From: Streptomyces sp. NBC_01197
Lineage (GTDB): Bacteria > Actinomycetota > Actinomycetes > Streptomycetales > Streptomycetaceae
Assembly: GCF_036010505.1 (NCBI RefSeq)
Contig: NZ_CP108569.1
Location: 2,606,001-2,670,000 of the forward strand
DNA: 64,000 bases
Reading direction: 5' to 3'
Every line of letters begins with the position of its first letter. Position 1 is the stretch's first letter. The notes under the pieces were generated by a model. That model made no database searches. It was not told the origin of the DNA and saw only the letters and a list, made by a program, of their open reading frames with translations. A program made the translations under genes and the position numbers. Positions 36,241 through 45,967 of this stretch are shown here, in pieces.

Positions 36241-37088
36241 GTGCTGCCAGAGGCCAGCGGTGACCGGGCCAGCTCGACGCAGCCCAGGCCGACCAGGCCG
36301 AGCGCGGCCAGTTCCGGCACCAGCCACCAGCCGGTCCGCAGGGTCTCGCCGAACAGGGTCACTCCGTACAGGATGCTGATGAGCGCGTCGCCGAGGGTGA
36401 GCATCGGCTGGACGGCGACCAGGGTGCCCGCCTGGAGGGCGTTCTGCAGCAGGAAGAGCGCGCCCACGCCGGCCGCGGCCGTTCCGTAGAGCTGCCAGGC
36501 CTTGAGGAGTTCGACCCATCCGCCGGCATCGCCGAGCCGCGCCATGGCGTCCTTCATGAGTGCGGCGGTCAGGGCGTAGCCGCAGGCGGCGGCCAGTCCG
36601 AGTAGGGCCCCCCGGGGGTTGCCGCGCGTCTTGAGGGCCACGCCGATCAGGACCACCTCGAAGATCCCGGTGAGGATCAGCGCCGGGATCCACCGCAGCC
36701 CGTCCACGGTCTCGTCACCGCCGCCCGGAGCCGCCGTGGCCATTCCGAGGGCGAGGCCCACGGTGACGGCCGCCACGCCGTACCAGATGGTGTGGGGCAG
36801 CCGTACGCGCAGGAGGTGACCGGCGAGCAGCAGGGTCGCGGGCAGTTCGATGACGAAGATCGGCTGCACCACGGCGATAGGCCCGGTGGCCAGCGCGACG
36901 GCCTGGCAGACGGCCGCGACGATCACCAGGCCGACCCCGGCCAGCCACACCCGCTGGCGGATCAGGTGCCCGAAGAGGGATACGTGCATCGCCTCGTCGT
37001 CGGGCACCTTCGCGGCGGCACGGCGCTGGAACACGGAAGCGGCGCCGTTACTGAGCGCGGTGAGCACGGCGAAAAGGACACTGATCAC
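36216..37088 (-). CDS. DMT superfamily transporter (EamA-like)
   Basis: The 290-residue protein has about nine or ten hydrophobic segments arranged as two EamA-like repeats; typical stretches are AVVQPIFVIELPATLLLAG in the first half and the matching LVAVQPMLTLGDALISILYG in the second. The GTG at 37088 puts the first membrane segment at the N-terminus, as is usual. Drug/metabolite transporters of this group move small metabolites across the membrane; the substrate is unknown. The end of the gene overlaps a terminator. Confidence 0.87.
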   Translation of the reverse strand: MISVLFAVLTALSNGAASVFQRRAAAKVPDDEAMHVSLFGHLIRQRVWLAGVGLVIVAAVCQAVALATGPIAVVQPIFVIELPATLLLAGHLLRVRLPHTIWYGVAAVTVGLALGMATAAPGGGDETVDGLRWIPALILTGIFEVVLIGVALKTRGNPRGALLGLAAACGYALTAALMKDAMARLGDAGGWVELLKAWQLYGTAAAGVGALFLLQNALQAGTLVAVQPMLTLGDALISILYGVTLFGETLRTGWWLVPELAALGLVGLGCVELARSPLASGSTGPPSRVK

Positions 37089-37419
37089 CGGTCCATGATG
37101 AGGGCCGGGGTATACGAAACGGGGATCTCCCCGGCACGGGCCGCGCCGCCGCCGTCCCGGGCACGCACGGGCACAGGCACGGACACGGGCACAGGCGCTG
37201 ACCCGGCCCTGGAGCGCGGGGGCCCGGCCCCACCCCCGTAGGCGCAGGACCCCCGCACGACACGGTTCGCCCGCCCAGGAACGCACGTCCATAACCGCGC
37301 GCCCCGGATCGCGCACCCCGGAGCCGAATGGCCTCGCGACACAGTGCCCGCACGCCGGTACACGGGGCAACCGAATTCGGCCACCAGCAGAAGCTGTTGC
37401 TGCATCGTCTCCGGCGGAG
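37089..37419. other. Intergenic region with GCACGG hexamer repeats
   Basis: No gene is supported in these 331 bases. Bases 37159-37197 are a degenerate hexamer repeat of GCACGG/GCACAG. The rest is very GC-rich and should contain the DMT transporter promoter and the 3' end of the OmpA-like gene transcript. Confidence 0.55.
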
Positions 37420-38064
37420 CTACGAGCCGGAGCCGGACCCGGGCCCGGGCTTCTCGCCGCGGGGGAAGGAGATCTCGACCCGGCGGTTCTTCGTACGGCC
37501 CTCCTCGGTGGCGTTCGAGGCGATCGGGTAGTCCTCGCTGTATCCGCGGATGTCGAACGTGACGTCGGAGCCGAGCGACTTGGCCAGCTCCTCCTGCACG
37601 GCGTCGGCGCGCCGCTTGGAGAGGACCTTGCCGTGCTCGTACGAGCCGAGGTCGTCCGTGAACCCGAAGACCCGGACCTTGGTGGCGTGCTGGGCCAGGG
37701 CTTCGTCCGCAATGGCCTTGATGCGCGCCCTGGCCTCCGGATTGAGCTTGGGGCTGTCCTTGGGGAAGAGGACTTCGGCCTGGAGCGCGAACGTCACATC
37801 GGCGTTGGTGTCCTCACGGCGTTCCTCACCACCGAGGTCCTCGACGACGGACTTGATGTCGAGGACGTGGGAGGCGGCGAGCGTCGCTCCGTCGCCGAGC
37901 CGCAGCCCGGGGGCGGCCGGGTCGATCGTGGGCGGTGGCGAGGACGTCGTACTGTCCGGGGGCGCGCTGGGGCTGGGCCCGGCGGCCTGCGCCCCGGTGA
38001 CGGTCAGCCCGGTGAGCAGGAGGGCGGCGGCGAGGATGGCCGCGGGGCGGCGTGGTCGTCTCAT
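37420..38064 (-). CDS. OmpA-family C-terminal domain protein, secreted
   Basis: The 214-residue protein has a signal peptide (about 1-27), a Pro/Ser-rich linker and an OmpA-like peptidoglycan-binding domain (about 85-200) with VRVFGFTDDLGSYEHGKVLS and the final NRRVEISF. In a Gram-positive this would tie the protein to peptidoglycan. The ATG at 38064 lies 3 bases after the stop of the lipoprotein gene. It ends the flp operon, so it may anchor or guide the pilus through the wall. Confidence 0.88.
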   Translation of the reverse strand: MRRPRRPAAILAAALLLTGLTVTGAQAAGPSPSAPPDSTTSSPPPTIDPAAPGLRLGDGATLAASHVLDIKSVVEDLGGEERREDTNADVTFALQAEVLFPKDSPKLNPEARARIKAIADEALAQHATKVRVFGFTDDLGSYEHGKVLSKRRADAVQEELAKSLGSDVTFDIRGYSEDYPIASNATEEGRTKNRRVEISFPRGEKPGPGSGSGS

Positions 38065-38067
38065 CGG

Positions 38068-38661
38068 TCACTGCCCGTCGGAGATGTCGATGGTGGCGGG
38101 AGGCATGTCGCCGATCTGGAACTCCACGGACTTGGTGCTGGCGGGCGGGGCGGGGAACTGGGCGTAGAACGGCTTCTCCTCGTCCGCCTGGATGCCGCCG
38201 CTGAACTTCGTGCAGAGGCAGCGGCCGTCGGTGTCCCGCAGGATGAGGTACTTCTTCTTGCCCGCCTGGTCGACCAGTGCGGCCCCGGCCATAGACGTGG
38301 AGTTGGCGGCCAGCTCCTTCTCGTCCCCCGCCCAGCTGGGTTCGAGCCAGTACTTGCCGCTTCCGTTCTTCACCGTTCCGCTGACGGTGAGGAACCCACC
38401 GGTGTCGCGCACCGCCGATGTGATGGTCAGGGTGATGTCAGCGCCGCCCTTGACCTGCGCCAGGGTCTTGTCGGCAGACACGGACGGAGCGGGCTGCGCG
38501 GTGTTGCCGCTCCCCTTCGCACCGGCCGCAGGGGACGACGCGCTCCCCTTGTCCGTACCTCCGCCGTCGCCTCCGCAGCCCGCCACGGTGAACGCCAGAC
38601 CCGCTGCGACTGCCACGGTGGCCAGCGCCCTGCGGGCCTTCAAGGTGCGACGCATACTCAT
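38068..38661 (-). CDS. Lipoprotein of the flp pilus operon
   Basis: The 197-residue protein has a basic N-terminus, a hydrophobic stretch and lipobox FTVAGC (Cys29), a Gly/Ser-rich linker and a beta-rich domain (about 65-195) with DITLTITSAVRDTGGFLTV, and a Cys pair in DGRCLCTKF. It resembles small beta-sandwich lipoproteins with no assigned role. It lies between the TadG-like gene and the OmpA-like gene with only a few bases either side. Confidence 0.85.
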   Translation of the reverse strand: MSMRRTLKARRALATVAVAAGLAFTVAGCGGDGGGTDKGSASSPAAGAKGSGNTAQPAPSVSADKTLAQVKGGADITLTITSAVRDTGGFLTVSGTVKNGSGKYWLEPSWAGDEKELAANSTSMAGAALVDQAGKKKYLILRDTDGRCLCTKFSGGIQADEEKPFYAQFPAPPASTKSVEFQIGDMPPATIDISDGQ

Positions 38662-38674
38662 CTACTACTCATCC

Positions 38675-39283
38675 TCACTCGGCCAGGCGGACGGCGAACA
38701 GGTCCTTCGGCTGCGGCAGTTCAATTGTGTCGAGCTTTTTCGGGTCGATCTCCCAGTGCCGGCGGCCACAGTCGAATTCGACGAGCGCCAGGTCGCCGGA
38801 GGGCGTGACGGAGCAGCGCGGCTCGATCACCGCGACGGCGTGGGCCTTGGCGTGCCTGCCCTCCGTCCCGGGGATGACGGACTTGCCGACGGTGAACCGG
38901 GTGGTGACGCTCGCCTCGAAGGCGGGGTACCCCTTGACCGTCGTCGGCGCGAGCCCGTCGAGGGTGGCGTCGTTGTCGCCCGCGAGCCGGGCCGCCGCGG
39001 CACTCCCCGTACCGGCGACAGGGTGGTCGCCGAGAAGCCAGCCCGCCCATGCGTCCTTCTGGCCCAGCGAACCGGTCAGGCCGTCGGCCATCTGGTTCCG
39101 GACGTCCTGGGCCGCCGCGAGCGCTGCCGCGTCCGCGGCCGACTGGGCACCATTGCGGGCCTCGGCGGCTTGCGCGAAGGCGAAATAGGCGAAGGCCAGA
39201 AAGAGCAGCCCGCTCACCACGACCACGTAGATGAGGATGGTCTGGCCCCCGTCGCCCCCGGCTCGGGGCGTCCCCGCCCTCAG
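38675..39283 (-). CDS. TadG-like pilus assembly protein (Tad N-terminal domain)
   Basis: The protein has about 202 residues and begins with a Tad-like N-terminal segment: DGGQTILIYVVVVSGLLFLA followed by ARNGAQSAADAAALAAA, the hallmark of TadG/TadE minor pilins. No ATG, GTG or TTG is found in frame before that segment. The best start is a CTG at 39283 which overlaps the flp stop (CTGA), implying coupled translation from a non-standard codon. The C-terminal part is a beta-rich domain with Cys residues in EPRCSVT and EFDCGRR. Confidence 0.78.
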   Translation of the reverse strand: MRAGTPRAGGDGGQTILIYVVVVSGLLFLAFAYFAFAQAAEARNGAQSAADAAALAAAQDVRNQMADGLTGSLGQKDAWAGWLLGDHPVAGTGSAAAARLAGDNDATLDGLAPTTVKGYPAFEASVTTRFTVGKSVIPGTEGRHAKAHAVAVIEPRCSVTPSGDLALVEFDCGRRHWEIDPKKLDTIELPQPKDLFAVRLAE

Positions 39284-39507
39284 CCCCCGGTGATGGAGTT
39301 GACGGCGGTACCGATCGCCTTCGAGATGATGTTCTGCAGCCCCAGCCCCCGCACCGCCACCACGATCAGCGCCACGATCACCAGCAGCCCGCCGTACTCC
39401 ACGATGCTCGCGCCGCTGTCGCCCGCGCGCCTGTGCATCCGGGAGACGACCGTGTCGCGCCAGGTGCCGAGTGCCAGATACGCCTTGAGCGTGATGTCCT
39501 TCGCCAT
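39280..39507 (-). CDS. Flp-type pilin
   Basis: The 75-residue protein is the major pilin candidate of the Tad system. The signature GASIVEYGGLLVIVALIVVAV (split here as GASIVEYGG then LLVIVALIVVAV, about 38-58) has the conserved Glu after the processing site used by A24 peptidases such as that at 17148-17927. The ATG at 39507 follows AAGGGG. The N-terminal leader is longer than in Gram-negative Flp pilins, as in other Streptomyces. It heads the operon flp, TadG-like, lipoprotein, OmpA-like. Confidence 0.9.
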   Translation of the reverse strand: MAKDITLKAYLALGTWRDTVVSRMHRRAGDSGASIVEYGGLLVIVALIVVAVRGLGLQNIISKAIGTAVNSITGG

Positions 39508-39869
39508 GCTCTGCCCCTTCGGGAACGTACGACTCCGTGTCTGCGGCAGGGCTGCCGTACGCGGCACCCCGCCTCCCCTCACCGCGCGGGAATTCAGCCA
39601 TGGCGGCCGGACTCCCGTGCGGACGTTCCCAGCCATACCGCTCTCGCCGTACGGCTGTTGGTGCTGGTTCGGGTGACGCTGGCAACGGCGAAACGCTGGT
39701 CGCTCGCGCCGGAGGCGGTGCGGTGCATGACCTCCGCCTCCCTCGGACTCGGCCCGAAGTCATATCCCTGGGGAGAGGGTGGCACAAAGGGTTGCGGCCT
39801 CGAAGCAGCTGACGGAAAGTGGCCGGATCCCACCCTCCGTATCAACGGCGCCCACCGCGGTGTCATCGC
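39508..39869. other. Region between the two tad operons
   Basis: These 362 bases hold no gene that I can support. They should contain the flp promoter (minus strand) and the end of the tadC transcript. A few AT-rich patches (39640-39680 and 39760-39800) are the best places for the promoter. Confidence 0.5.
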
Positions 39870-40760
39870 TCAGTTCCCGAACAGCGAACCGAAGTCGGTG
39901 GTGGAGCCCAGGAACATGTTCGTCACGATCAGGATGAGCGTCGCCGGGACCATGGTGATCAGCGTGACCACTGTGGCCTGCGGGATCGCCTTCGCCGCCC
40001 GGCGGCGGGAGTTCTGGGCGTCGGTGCGGCGCATGTCATTGGCGATCTGTATGAGGGTCTCCGCGATCGGCGCGCCCAGCTCCTCGCCCTGCTGGAGTGC
40101 GCTGACGAACTGCGAGACCTGCTCGGACTCGTTGCGCCTGCGCAGTTCGTCGAACGCCTGGCGGCGACTGACACCCATGTCCATCTGGCGCAGTGTGATG
40201 CGCAGTTCGTCGGCCCAGGGCCCCTCGTACCTCTCGGCGACCCGTTCCAGCGCCTGCCGGAAGCCGAGGCCCGCGCTGACGACCACGGCGAGGACGTCGA
40301 GGAAGTCGGGCAGGGTCCGCTCGATGATGTCCTTGCGCTTGCGGATGGCCTGCCAGATCGTCGCGTCGGCGGCGAACCCCCCGTAGGCGAAGGCGAAGAC
40401 AGCGAAGAACCAGCTGCCGTTGGTGAGCAGCGCGAGACCCGCGAGGCCGCCGAAGATGCCGTACACCGCGCGACGGGCCGCATAGCGGTCGACGGTCAGG
40501 CCGCCCGGGTTGCCCGCCGAGTCGATCCTGCGGCGCTTCTTCTCCACCGCCCTGGGGCCCATCGCCCTGAGCACGGCGGGCGCGAAGCGCATCCCGGCCC
40601 GGTCGACCGCCGCCTCGGCGCCGCCAACGCGGGTGGCGCCGACTTCGAGTGCGACGGCGAGATCGCTGGGGACCTTCACATCGGAGCGGTACATCCTGAC
40701 ACCCAGGAACATCCCGGCGACGGCCGCGCCGAGTACGAGGGCGAGCACCAGTCCCACCAT
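39870..40760 (-). CDS. Type II secretion F-domain protein, TadC-like
   Basis: This 296-residue inner membrane protein has an N-terminal segment (about 3-22), two central segments (about 98-130) and a C-terminal one (about 265-287). The T2SSF domain includes TLPDFLDVLAVVVSAGLGF and LGAPIAETLIQIANDMR. With TadB it forms the membrane platform on which CpaF acts. It is the last gene of the tad operon, 18 bases after tadB. Confidence 0.92.
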   Translation of the reverse strand: MVGLVLALVLGAAVAGMFLGVRMYRSDVKVPSDLAVALEVGATRVGGAEAAVDRAGMRFAPAVLRAMGPRAVEKKRRRIDSAGNPGGLTVDRYAARRAVYGIFGGLAGLALLTNGSWFFAVFAFAYGGFAADATIWQAIRKRKDIIERTLPDFLDVLAVVVSAGLGFRQALERVAERYEGPWADELRITLRQMDMGVSRRQAFDELRRRNESEQVSQFVSALQQGEELGAPIAETLIQIANDMRRTDAQNSRRRAAKAIPQATVVTLITMVPATLILIVTNMFLGSTTDFGSLFGN

Positions 40761-40778
40761 GGCTGTCGTCCCGTTCCC

Positions 40779-41717
40779 TCAGACTTCGATCTTGCCGAGG
40801 CGCCGCATACCGATGAACCCGACGGCGTACAGGGCGAGCGCGACGAGCACGGCCGCCTGGCCGAGCGGGTGGCCGGTCATCCGGGCCAGCGAGCCGGAGT
40901 CCATCGAGTTGAGCATGATCATGGCGCCCACGCCGAGCAGCGGCAGGGTGTACGCGGTGGCGTTGACCTCGGAGAGCATCGTCACGACCTCCCGCCTGGT
41001 CTCCTTGCGCTCCTCCAGCGTCCCGGTGAGGTTGCGCAGGCTGCCGACCACCGTGCCGCCCGCGCGGTTGGAGAGGACCAGGGTGGTGACGAGGACGACC
41101 AGTTCCCGGGAGGGCAGCCGGGCGGCCAGCTCGCCCAGGGTCTCGTCGATCGACCTGCCCAGCGCCAGCTGTGCGGTGACCGTCGCCAGTTCCTCGCCCG
41201 CGGGCGCCTCCAGCTCCTCCGCCGCCATGCCAAGGGCGGTACGGAGAGCGAGCCCGGCCGCGGTCGCGTTGGCCAGGATCCTGGACAGCTCGGGGAGCTG
41301 GTTGATGAACGCCTCGATGCGCTTCTGGCGCTGCCAGTTGAGGAAGGTGTTGCCCGCCCACAGCGCGACCAGGCCGGCGACCGGGCCGAAGAACGGGGCC
41401 AGCGCCGCGGAGGCGACCAGCCAGAGTGCGGCGACTCCCCCGATGACGTACACGGCGAACTCGCCCGCCGTCAGATCCAGGCCGGTCGCGGCCAGGCGCA
41501 GCTGGAGCCGCTTGCCGAAGGCCGTCCCGCGGAGTCTGCGGTCGACCCCGCCGAAGCGGCGGACACGCAGCCCCTCCGGGTGCGGTCCGCTGTACGAGAG
41601 CCGGTCGACCAGGGCTTCGCGCTGGGCCTTCCCCCTGGCGTACACATGGACACCGGCGACGGCGAGCACACCGCAGAGCAGCGTGCCGCCGATCGCCAGC
41701 AGAGCGGTGTTGGTCAT
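40779..41717 (-). CDS. Type II secretion F-domain protein, TadB-like
   Basis: The 312-residue protein has an N-terminal membrane segment (about 4-24), a central pair (about 85-125), a T2SSF domain (about 135-270; LPELSRILANATAAGLALR) and a C-terminal segment (about 270-305). It pairs with the TadC-like protein to form the pilus assembly platform. The ATG at 41717 is 9 bases after the CpaF stop, indicating co-translation. Confidence 0.92.
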   Translation of the reverse strand: MTNTALLAIGGTLLCGVLAVAGVHVYARGKAQREALVDRLSYSGPHPEGLRVRRFGGVDRRLRGTAFGKRLQLRLAATGLDLTAGEFAVYVIGGVAALWLVASAALAPFFGPVAGLVALWAGNTFLNWQRQKRIEAFINQLPELSRILANATAAGLALRTALGMAAEELEAPAGEELATVTAQLALGRSIDETLGELAARLPSRELVVLVTTLVLSNRAGGTVVGSLRNLTGTLEERKETRREVVTMLSEVNATAYTLPLLGVGAMIMLNSMDSGSLARMTGHPLGQAAVLVALALYAVGFIGMRRLGKIEV

Positions 41718-41726
41718 GGTGCTGCC

Positions 41727-43060
<1,334 letters not shown>

Positions 43061-43064
<4 letters not shown>

Positions 43065-43636
43065 GGTGCCTCCCTGTCGTTCCCGGCTGTGGCACTGGCG
43101 GCTGTGGTGTCGTTCGGCATGGTGACGGTGCGGTGGACCGGGCCGAAGAGGTGGAAGCCCGGCAGCACGGACGGGACGGCGATGGTGGCGGTCGCGCTCA
43201 CGGTGTCGCCGCCGCGGATGCTGACGGTGGTGTCGCCCTGGAGCCAGCCGGACACGGCGTCCTGTCCGGCGGCGCGCCCCGTACCGGCCTCCAGGGCTTC
43301 GGTGCGGGCGGCGGCGCGGGCCGCCGTGCCTGCCTGGTTGGCGGTGTAGCCGACGATGCCGAGCTGGATGGCTGCCATGCCGATGAAGAGGAGGATCGGG
43401 AGCATCCCGGTGAATTCGAGGATGGCGGTGCCACGGTCGTCGCGGCGTCGGGTGCGGGTTTCCGGGGCTCCGCCTCCGGGCCCCCGGTCCTCAAGCGCCG
43501 GACAGGCTTGTTCTCGGCCAGCCCACGTCGACAAGATCCAGCCCGTCCTGGGGGTCCCCCCGGACGGAGTCTGGGGGAGTTCGAGGACCGGGGCCCGGGG
43601 CGGGGCCCCGTGGACGGTACGCCGCGCAGGCTTCAT
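43061..43636 (-). CDS. TadE-like minor pilin with repeat-derived N-terminus
   Basis: The 191-codon frame has the TadE motif RGTAILEFTGMLPILLFIG at about 70-88, then a helix and a beta-rich C-terminal domain. TadE proteins are minor pseudopilins. The ATG at 43636 overlaps the previous gene by ATGA, which supports it. Residues about 11-58 are encoded by a GC-rich inverted-repeat element (43470-43605) and look like no TadE; they include LPQTPSGGTPRTG from a 30-base sequence also present in the aldo/keto reductase gene. The normal protein would have a short N-terminus, so the pseudopilin leader is probably altered. Confidence 0.8.
43470..43605. mobile_element. MITE-like inverted-repeat element inside the TadE gene
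   Basis: The left arm (43471-43492, CGCCTCCGGGCCCCCGGTCC...) and right arm (43583-43604) are imperfect inverted repeats of about 22 bases. Between them is the 30-base sequence shared exactly with 16542-16571. The element has no gene of its own and keeps the host frame open. Mobility is inferred from the repeat structure; no target duplication was established. Confidence 0.6.
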
Positions 43637-45246
43637 CCCCCGCCTCCCCCCTCAAGCGCCGCCCCCGCGCTCCCGTCCACCGGCCACGGAAAGTTTCCGG
43701 CCCCCGGAAAGAGCACCGGCGTCCGCAGATGAACGGTCGCCTTCATCAGGTTTCCCGACGCGCCGCAGGACACCGTCGCCGCTCCGCGCCAGTTGGCCGG
43801 CAGCCGTTTCAGGCCCGCCTCCCGGCAGCCCGCCGTCGAACCGTCCACCGCGTACGAGGCCGTGGCCGCCCGCGCCGCCTCGTCCGCCGCGTTGCCCGCC
43901 AGGGAGAACGTGTAGCCCCACAGCACGCACTGCCACATCGCCACCAGGACGAAAGCGATCAGCGGGGCCATCCCGGCGAACTCGACCAGCACCGCGCCCC
44001 GGTCGCTGTCGAGCTTGCCGCCCCGGCCGCGCAGCCGGCCGCCCCGGCCGCCCCTGCCGTGGGCGGCTGCGGCCGGCGCCTTCACCAGCCCGAGCTCCCC
44101 GGCCAGGCCCCACATGGCCTGCTTGACCGCGGAGCGGCTGTCCAGGTCCTGCATCCGGCCCGCGTCCACCGCCGCCTGGAGTTCCTTGAACCCGGCCGGG
44201 ATCGCGGCACGGGCCGCCTTCGTACCGGTGATGCGCTCGACCAGCGCCGGCTGGATCTCGGCGCTCCGGGTGGCCCGGTTGACGACGGTGACCGTCTCCT
44301 CCGCTTTGCGGACCTGGAGCCGGTCCCACATCCGCACCATCCGCTTGGCGGCCCGGACGGCCACCACGTCGGGGGTGACCAACAGCAGCGCGTGGTCGGC
44401 CATTTCGACCGCCGCCGCGTTCGCGCCGGTCAGCTGGGTGCCGCAGTCCACGACCACGATCTCGTACCGGTTGCGCAGCGCGCCGATCGCCTGCCGGGCG
44501 ACCCGGTCGGTGACCTCTTCGCCCCGCTCGCCCTCGCCGGGTGCCAGCAGCAGCCCGAGCCCGGTCGGGTGCGCGTACACCGCGTCCTGGATGACCCGGG
44601 GGGAGATGTCGGCGATGCCCGCGAGGTCGGCGATGGAGCGGCGGAACTGTACGTCGAGGTAGGAGGCGACGTCACCGGACTGGAGGTCGAGGTCGACCAG
44701 GGCGACGGACCTGCCGGATGCCTGGGCCGCCAGCGCCAGCTGGACCGCGGTGACGGTGGCGCCGACCCCGCCCTTCGCCCCGGTGACCGTGACGACCGTG
44801 CCGCCGGGCCCGGCGGCCGGGTCGGGGCCGCCGCCGAGATGGCGGCGTACGCCGGTGGACCAGGAGGCCGCGTTCTGTACCCGGGCCGCCAGCTCCTCGT
44901 AGCCGAGCGGCAGTCCGATGAGGCCGCGGGCGCCCGCGTCCATCGCCGACGTGTAGAGGAGCGGGCTGATGTCCGCGGTGATGAGGACGACGCCGACCGC
45001 CGGGAAGCGCAGCGCGACCTCCCTGATCAGCTCAAGCGCGGGGGCCGGGCCGATCCGTTCGTGGACCAGGACGACCTCGGGCAGCTCGTCGAGCGATTCG
45101 GCGGCCAGCCGGGCGAGCAGGTCGAGCAGCGAGGTCGAGTCGGCGACCGGCGGGAAGGGTTCCGCGTCGGGGAGCTGGCTGAGCAGGGTGATCACCGCGC
45201 GCGCCGCGTCCGGGTCACCGGCCACGGGGAGGATACGAGTCGTCAT
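43633..45246 (-). CDS. CpaE-like ATPase fused to a TadE-like domain
   Basis: The 537-residue protein has three parts: a receiver-like N-terminal domain (about 1-130), a MinD/CpaE ATPase (about 140-375) and a C-terminal TadE domain (about 415-537), joined by a Gly/Arg linker. The ATPase has the deviant Walker motif TGAKGGVGATVTAV, keeping the first Lys but with Ala at the usual P-loop Lys. The TadE part starts RGAVLVEFAGMAPLIAFVL. CpaE localises the pilus machinery. Fusion with a minor pilin that must cross the membrane is odd and may reflect loss of a stop codon between two coupled genes. The ATG at 45246 follows GAGGGA. Confidence 0.85.
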   Translation of the reverse strand: MTTRILPVAGDPDAARAVITLLSQLPDAEPFPPVADSTSLLDLLARLAAESLDELPEVVLVHERIGPAPALELIREVALRFPAVGVVLITADISPLLYTSAMDAGARGLIGLPLGYEELAARVQNAASWSTGVRRHLGGGPDPAAGPGGTVVTVTGAKGGVGATVTAVQLALAAQASGRSVALVDLDLQSGDVASYLDVQFRRSIADLAGIADISPRVIQDAVYAHPTGLGLLLAPGEGERGEEVTDRVARQAIGALRNRYEIVVVDCGTQLTGANAAAVEMADHALLLVTPDVVAVRAAKRMVRMWDRLQVRKAEETVTVVNRATRSAEIQPALVERITGTKAARAAIPAGFKELQAAVDAGRMQDLDSRSAVKQAMWGLAGELGLVKAPAAAAHGRGGRGGRLRGRGGKLDSDRGAVLVEFAGMAPLIAFVLVAMWQCVLWGYTFSLAGNAADEAARAATASYAVDGSTAGCREAGLKRLPANWRGAATVSCGASGNLMKATVHLRTPVLFPGAGNFPWPVDGSAGAALEGGGGG

Positions 45247-45253
45247 CTGTCCC

Positions 45254-45967
45254 TCACTTGTCGCCGTCGAGGGTGTAGGTGCGGTCACGCTGCGGGACGG
45301 CCGGGCTGCCGCCTGCCGCGACGAGCGCCAGCCGGACATGGGTGGCGAAGGACTCCGCGTACGCCACGCGCTGGGCGTCGAGCGTCTTGAGTGCGAAGGT
45401 GATCGGGACGGCGTCGGTGGACTGCCGGGAGCGGTCGCTCTCGTTCTGGCCGGGATCGAGGGCGGTGAGCTTGCCGACGTCCACGACGCGCGCGTTGGAG
45501 ACGATGACCTTGGAGGTGTCGGGGACGCCCTTGTCGTCGCCCTTGAAGGTCGCGTAGATGTTGACCTCGGAGCCCGGTGTGATCTTGCCCGCCACCCCGG
45601 TGGAGGCGTCGATCATGATGGCGATCTCCTGCTCGCCCGCGCTGAGTTCGGGCTGCTGCACGATCATGTCGCTCTGCAGCAGCGAGCCCTTGCGCAGCTG
45701 GGTGACGGCGATCTTGCCGCGCACCTGGGCCAGGTCGGTCACCGCGTTGCCGGAGAGCCACCGCCGCGGCATCCGGGTCTCCTCGAAGTCGCCCGGGGTG
45801 AGCTGTTTGTACGGGGCTATGTCGCTCCGGACGCGGTACGCCGTGACCTCGGGGCCGACCTTCGCATTCACGTCGCGGATGACCGAGAGCACGCCGATGA
45901 TCGCGGCGACGGCGCAGACGGCCGACAGGACCAACAGGACGACGCCGCGGCGCTGGCGGGAGTTCAC
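45254..45967 (-). CDS. CpaB/RcpC-like Flp pilus assembly protein (SAF domain)
   Basis: The 237-residue protein has a basic N-terminus, one membrane segment (about 8-30) and an outer SAF domain (about 40-110; PEVTAYRVRSDIAPYKQLTPG) followed by a C-terminal RcpC-like domain. Family members stabilise the pilus channel and bind the cell wall. The GTG at 45967 overlaps the previous gene (GTGA) and gives MNSRQRRGVVLLVL; a longer reading to 46066 would run into the upstream gene. It lies 7 bases before the CpaE-like gene. Confidence 0.88.
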   Translation of the reverse strand: MNSRQRRGVVLLVLSAVCAVAAIIGVLSVIRDVNAKVGPEVTAYRVRSDIAPYKQLTPGDFEETRMPRRWLSGNAVTDLAQVRGKIAVTQLRKGSLLQSDMIVQQPELSAGEQEIAIMIDASTGVAGKITPGSEVNIYATFKGDDKGVPDTSKVIVSNARVVDVGKLTALDPGQNESDRSRQSTDAVPITFALKTLDAQRVAYAESFATHVRLALVAAGGSPAVPQRDRTYTLDGDK

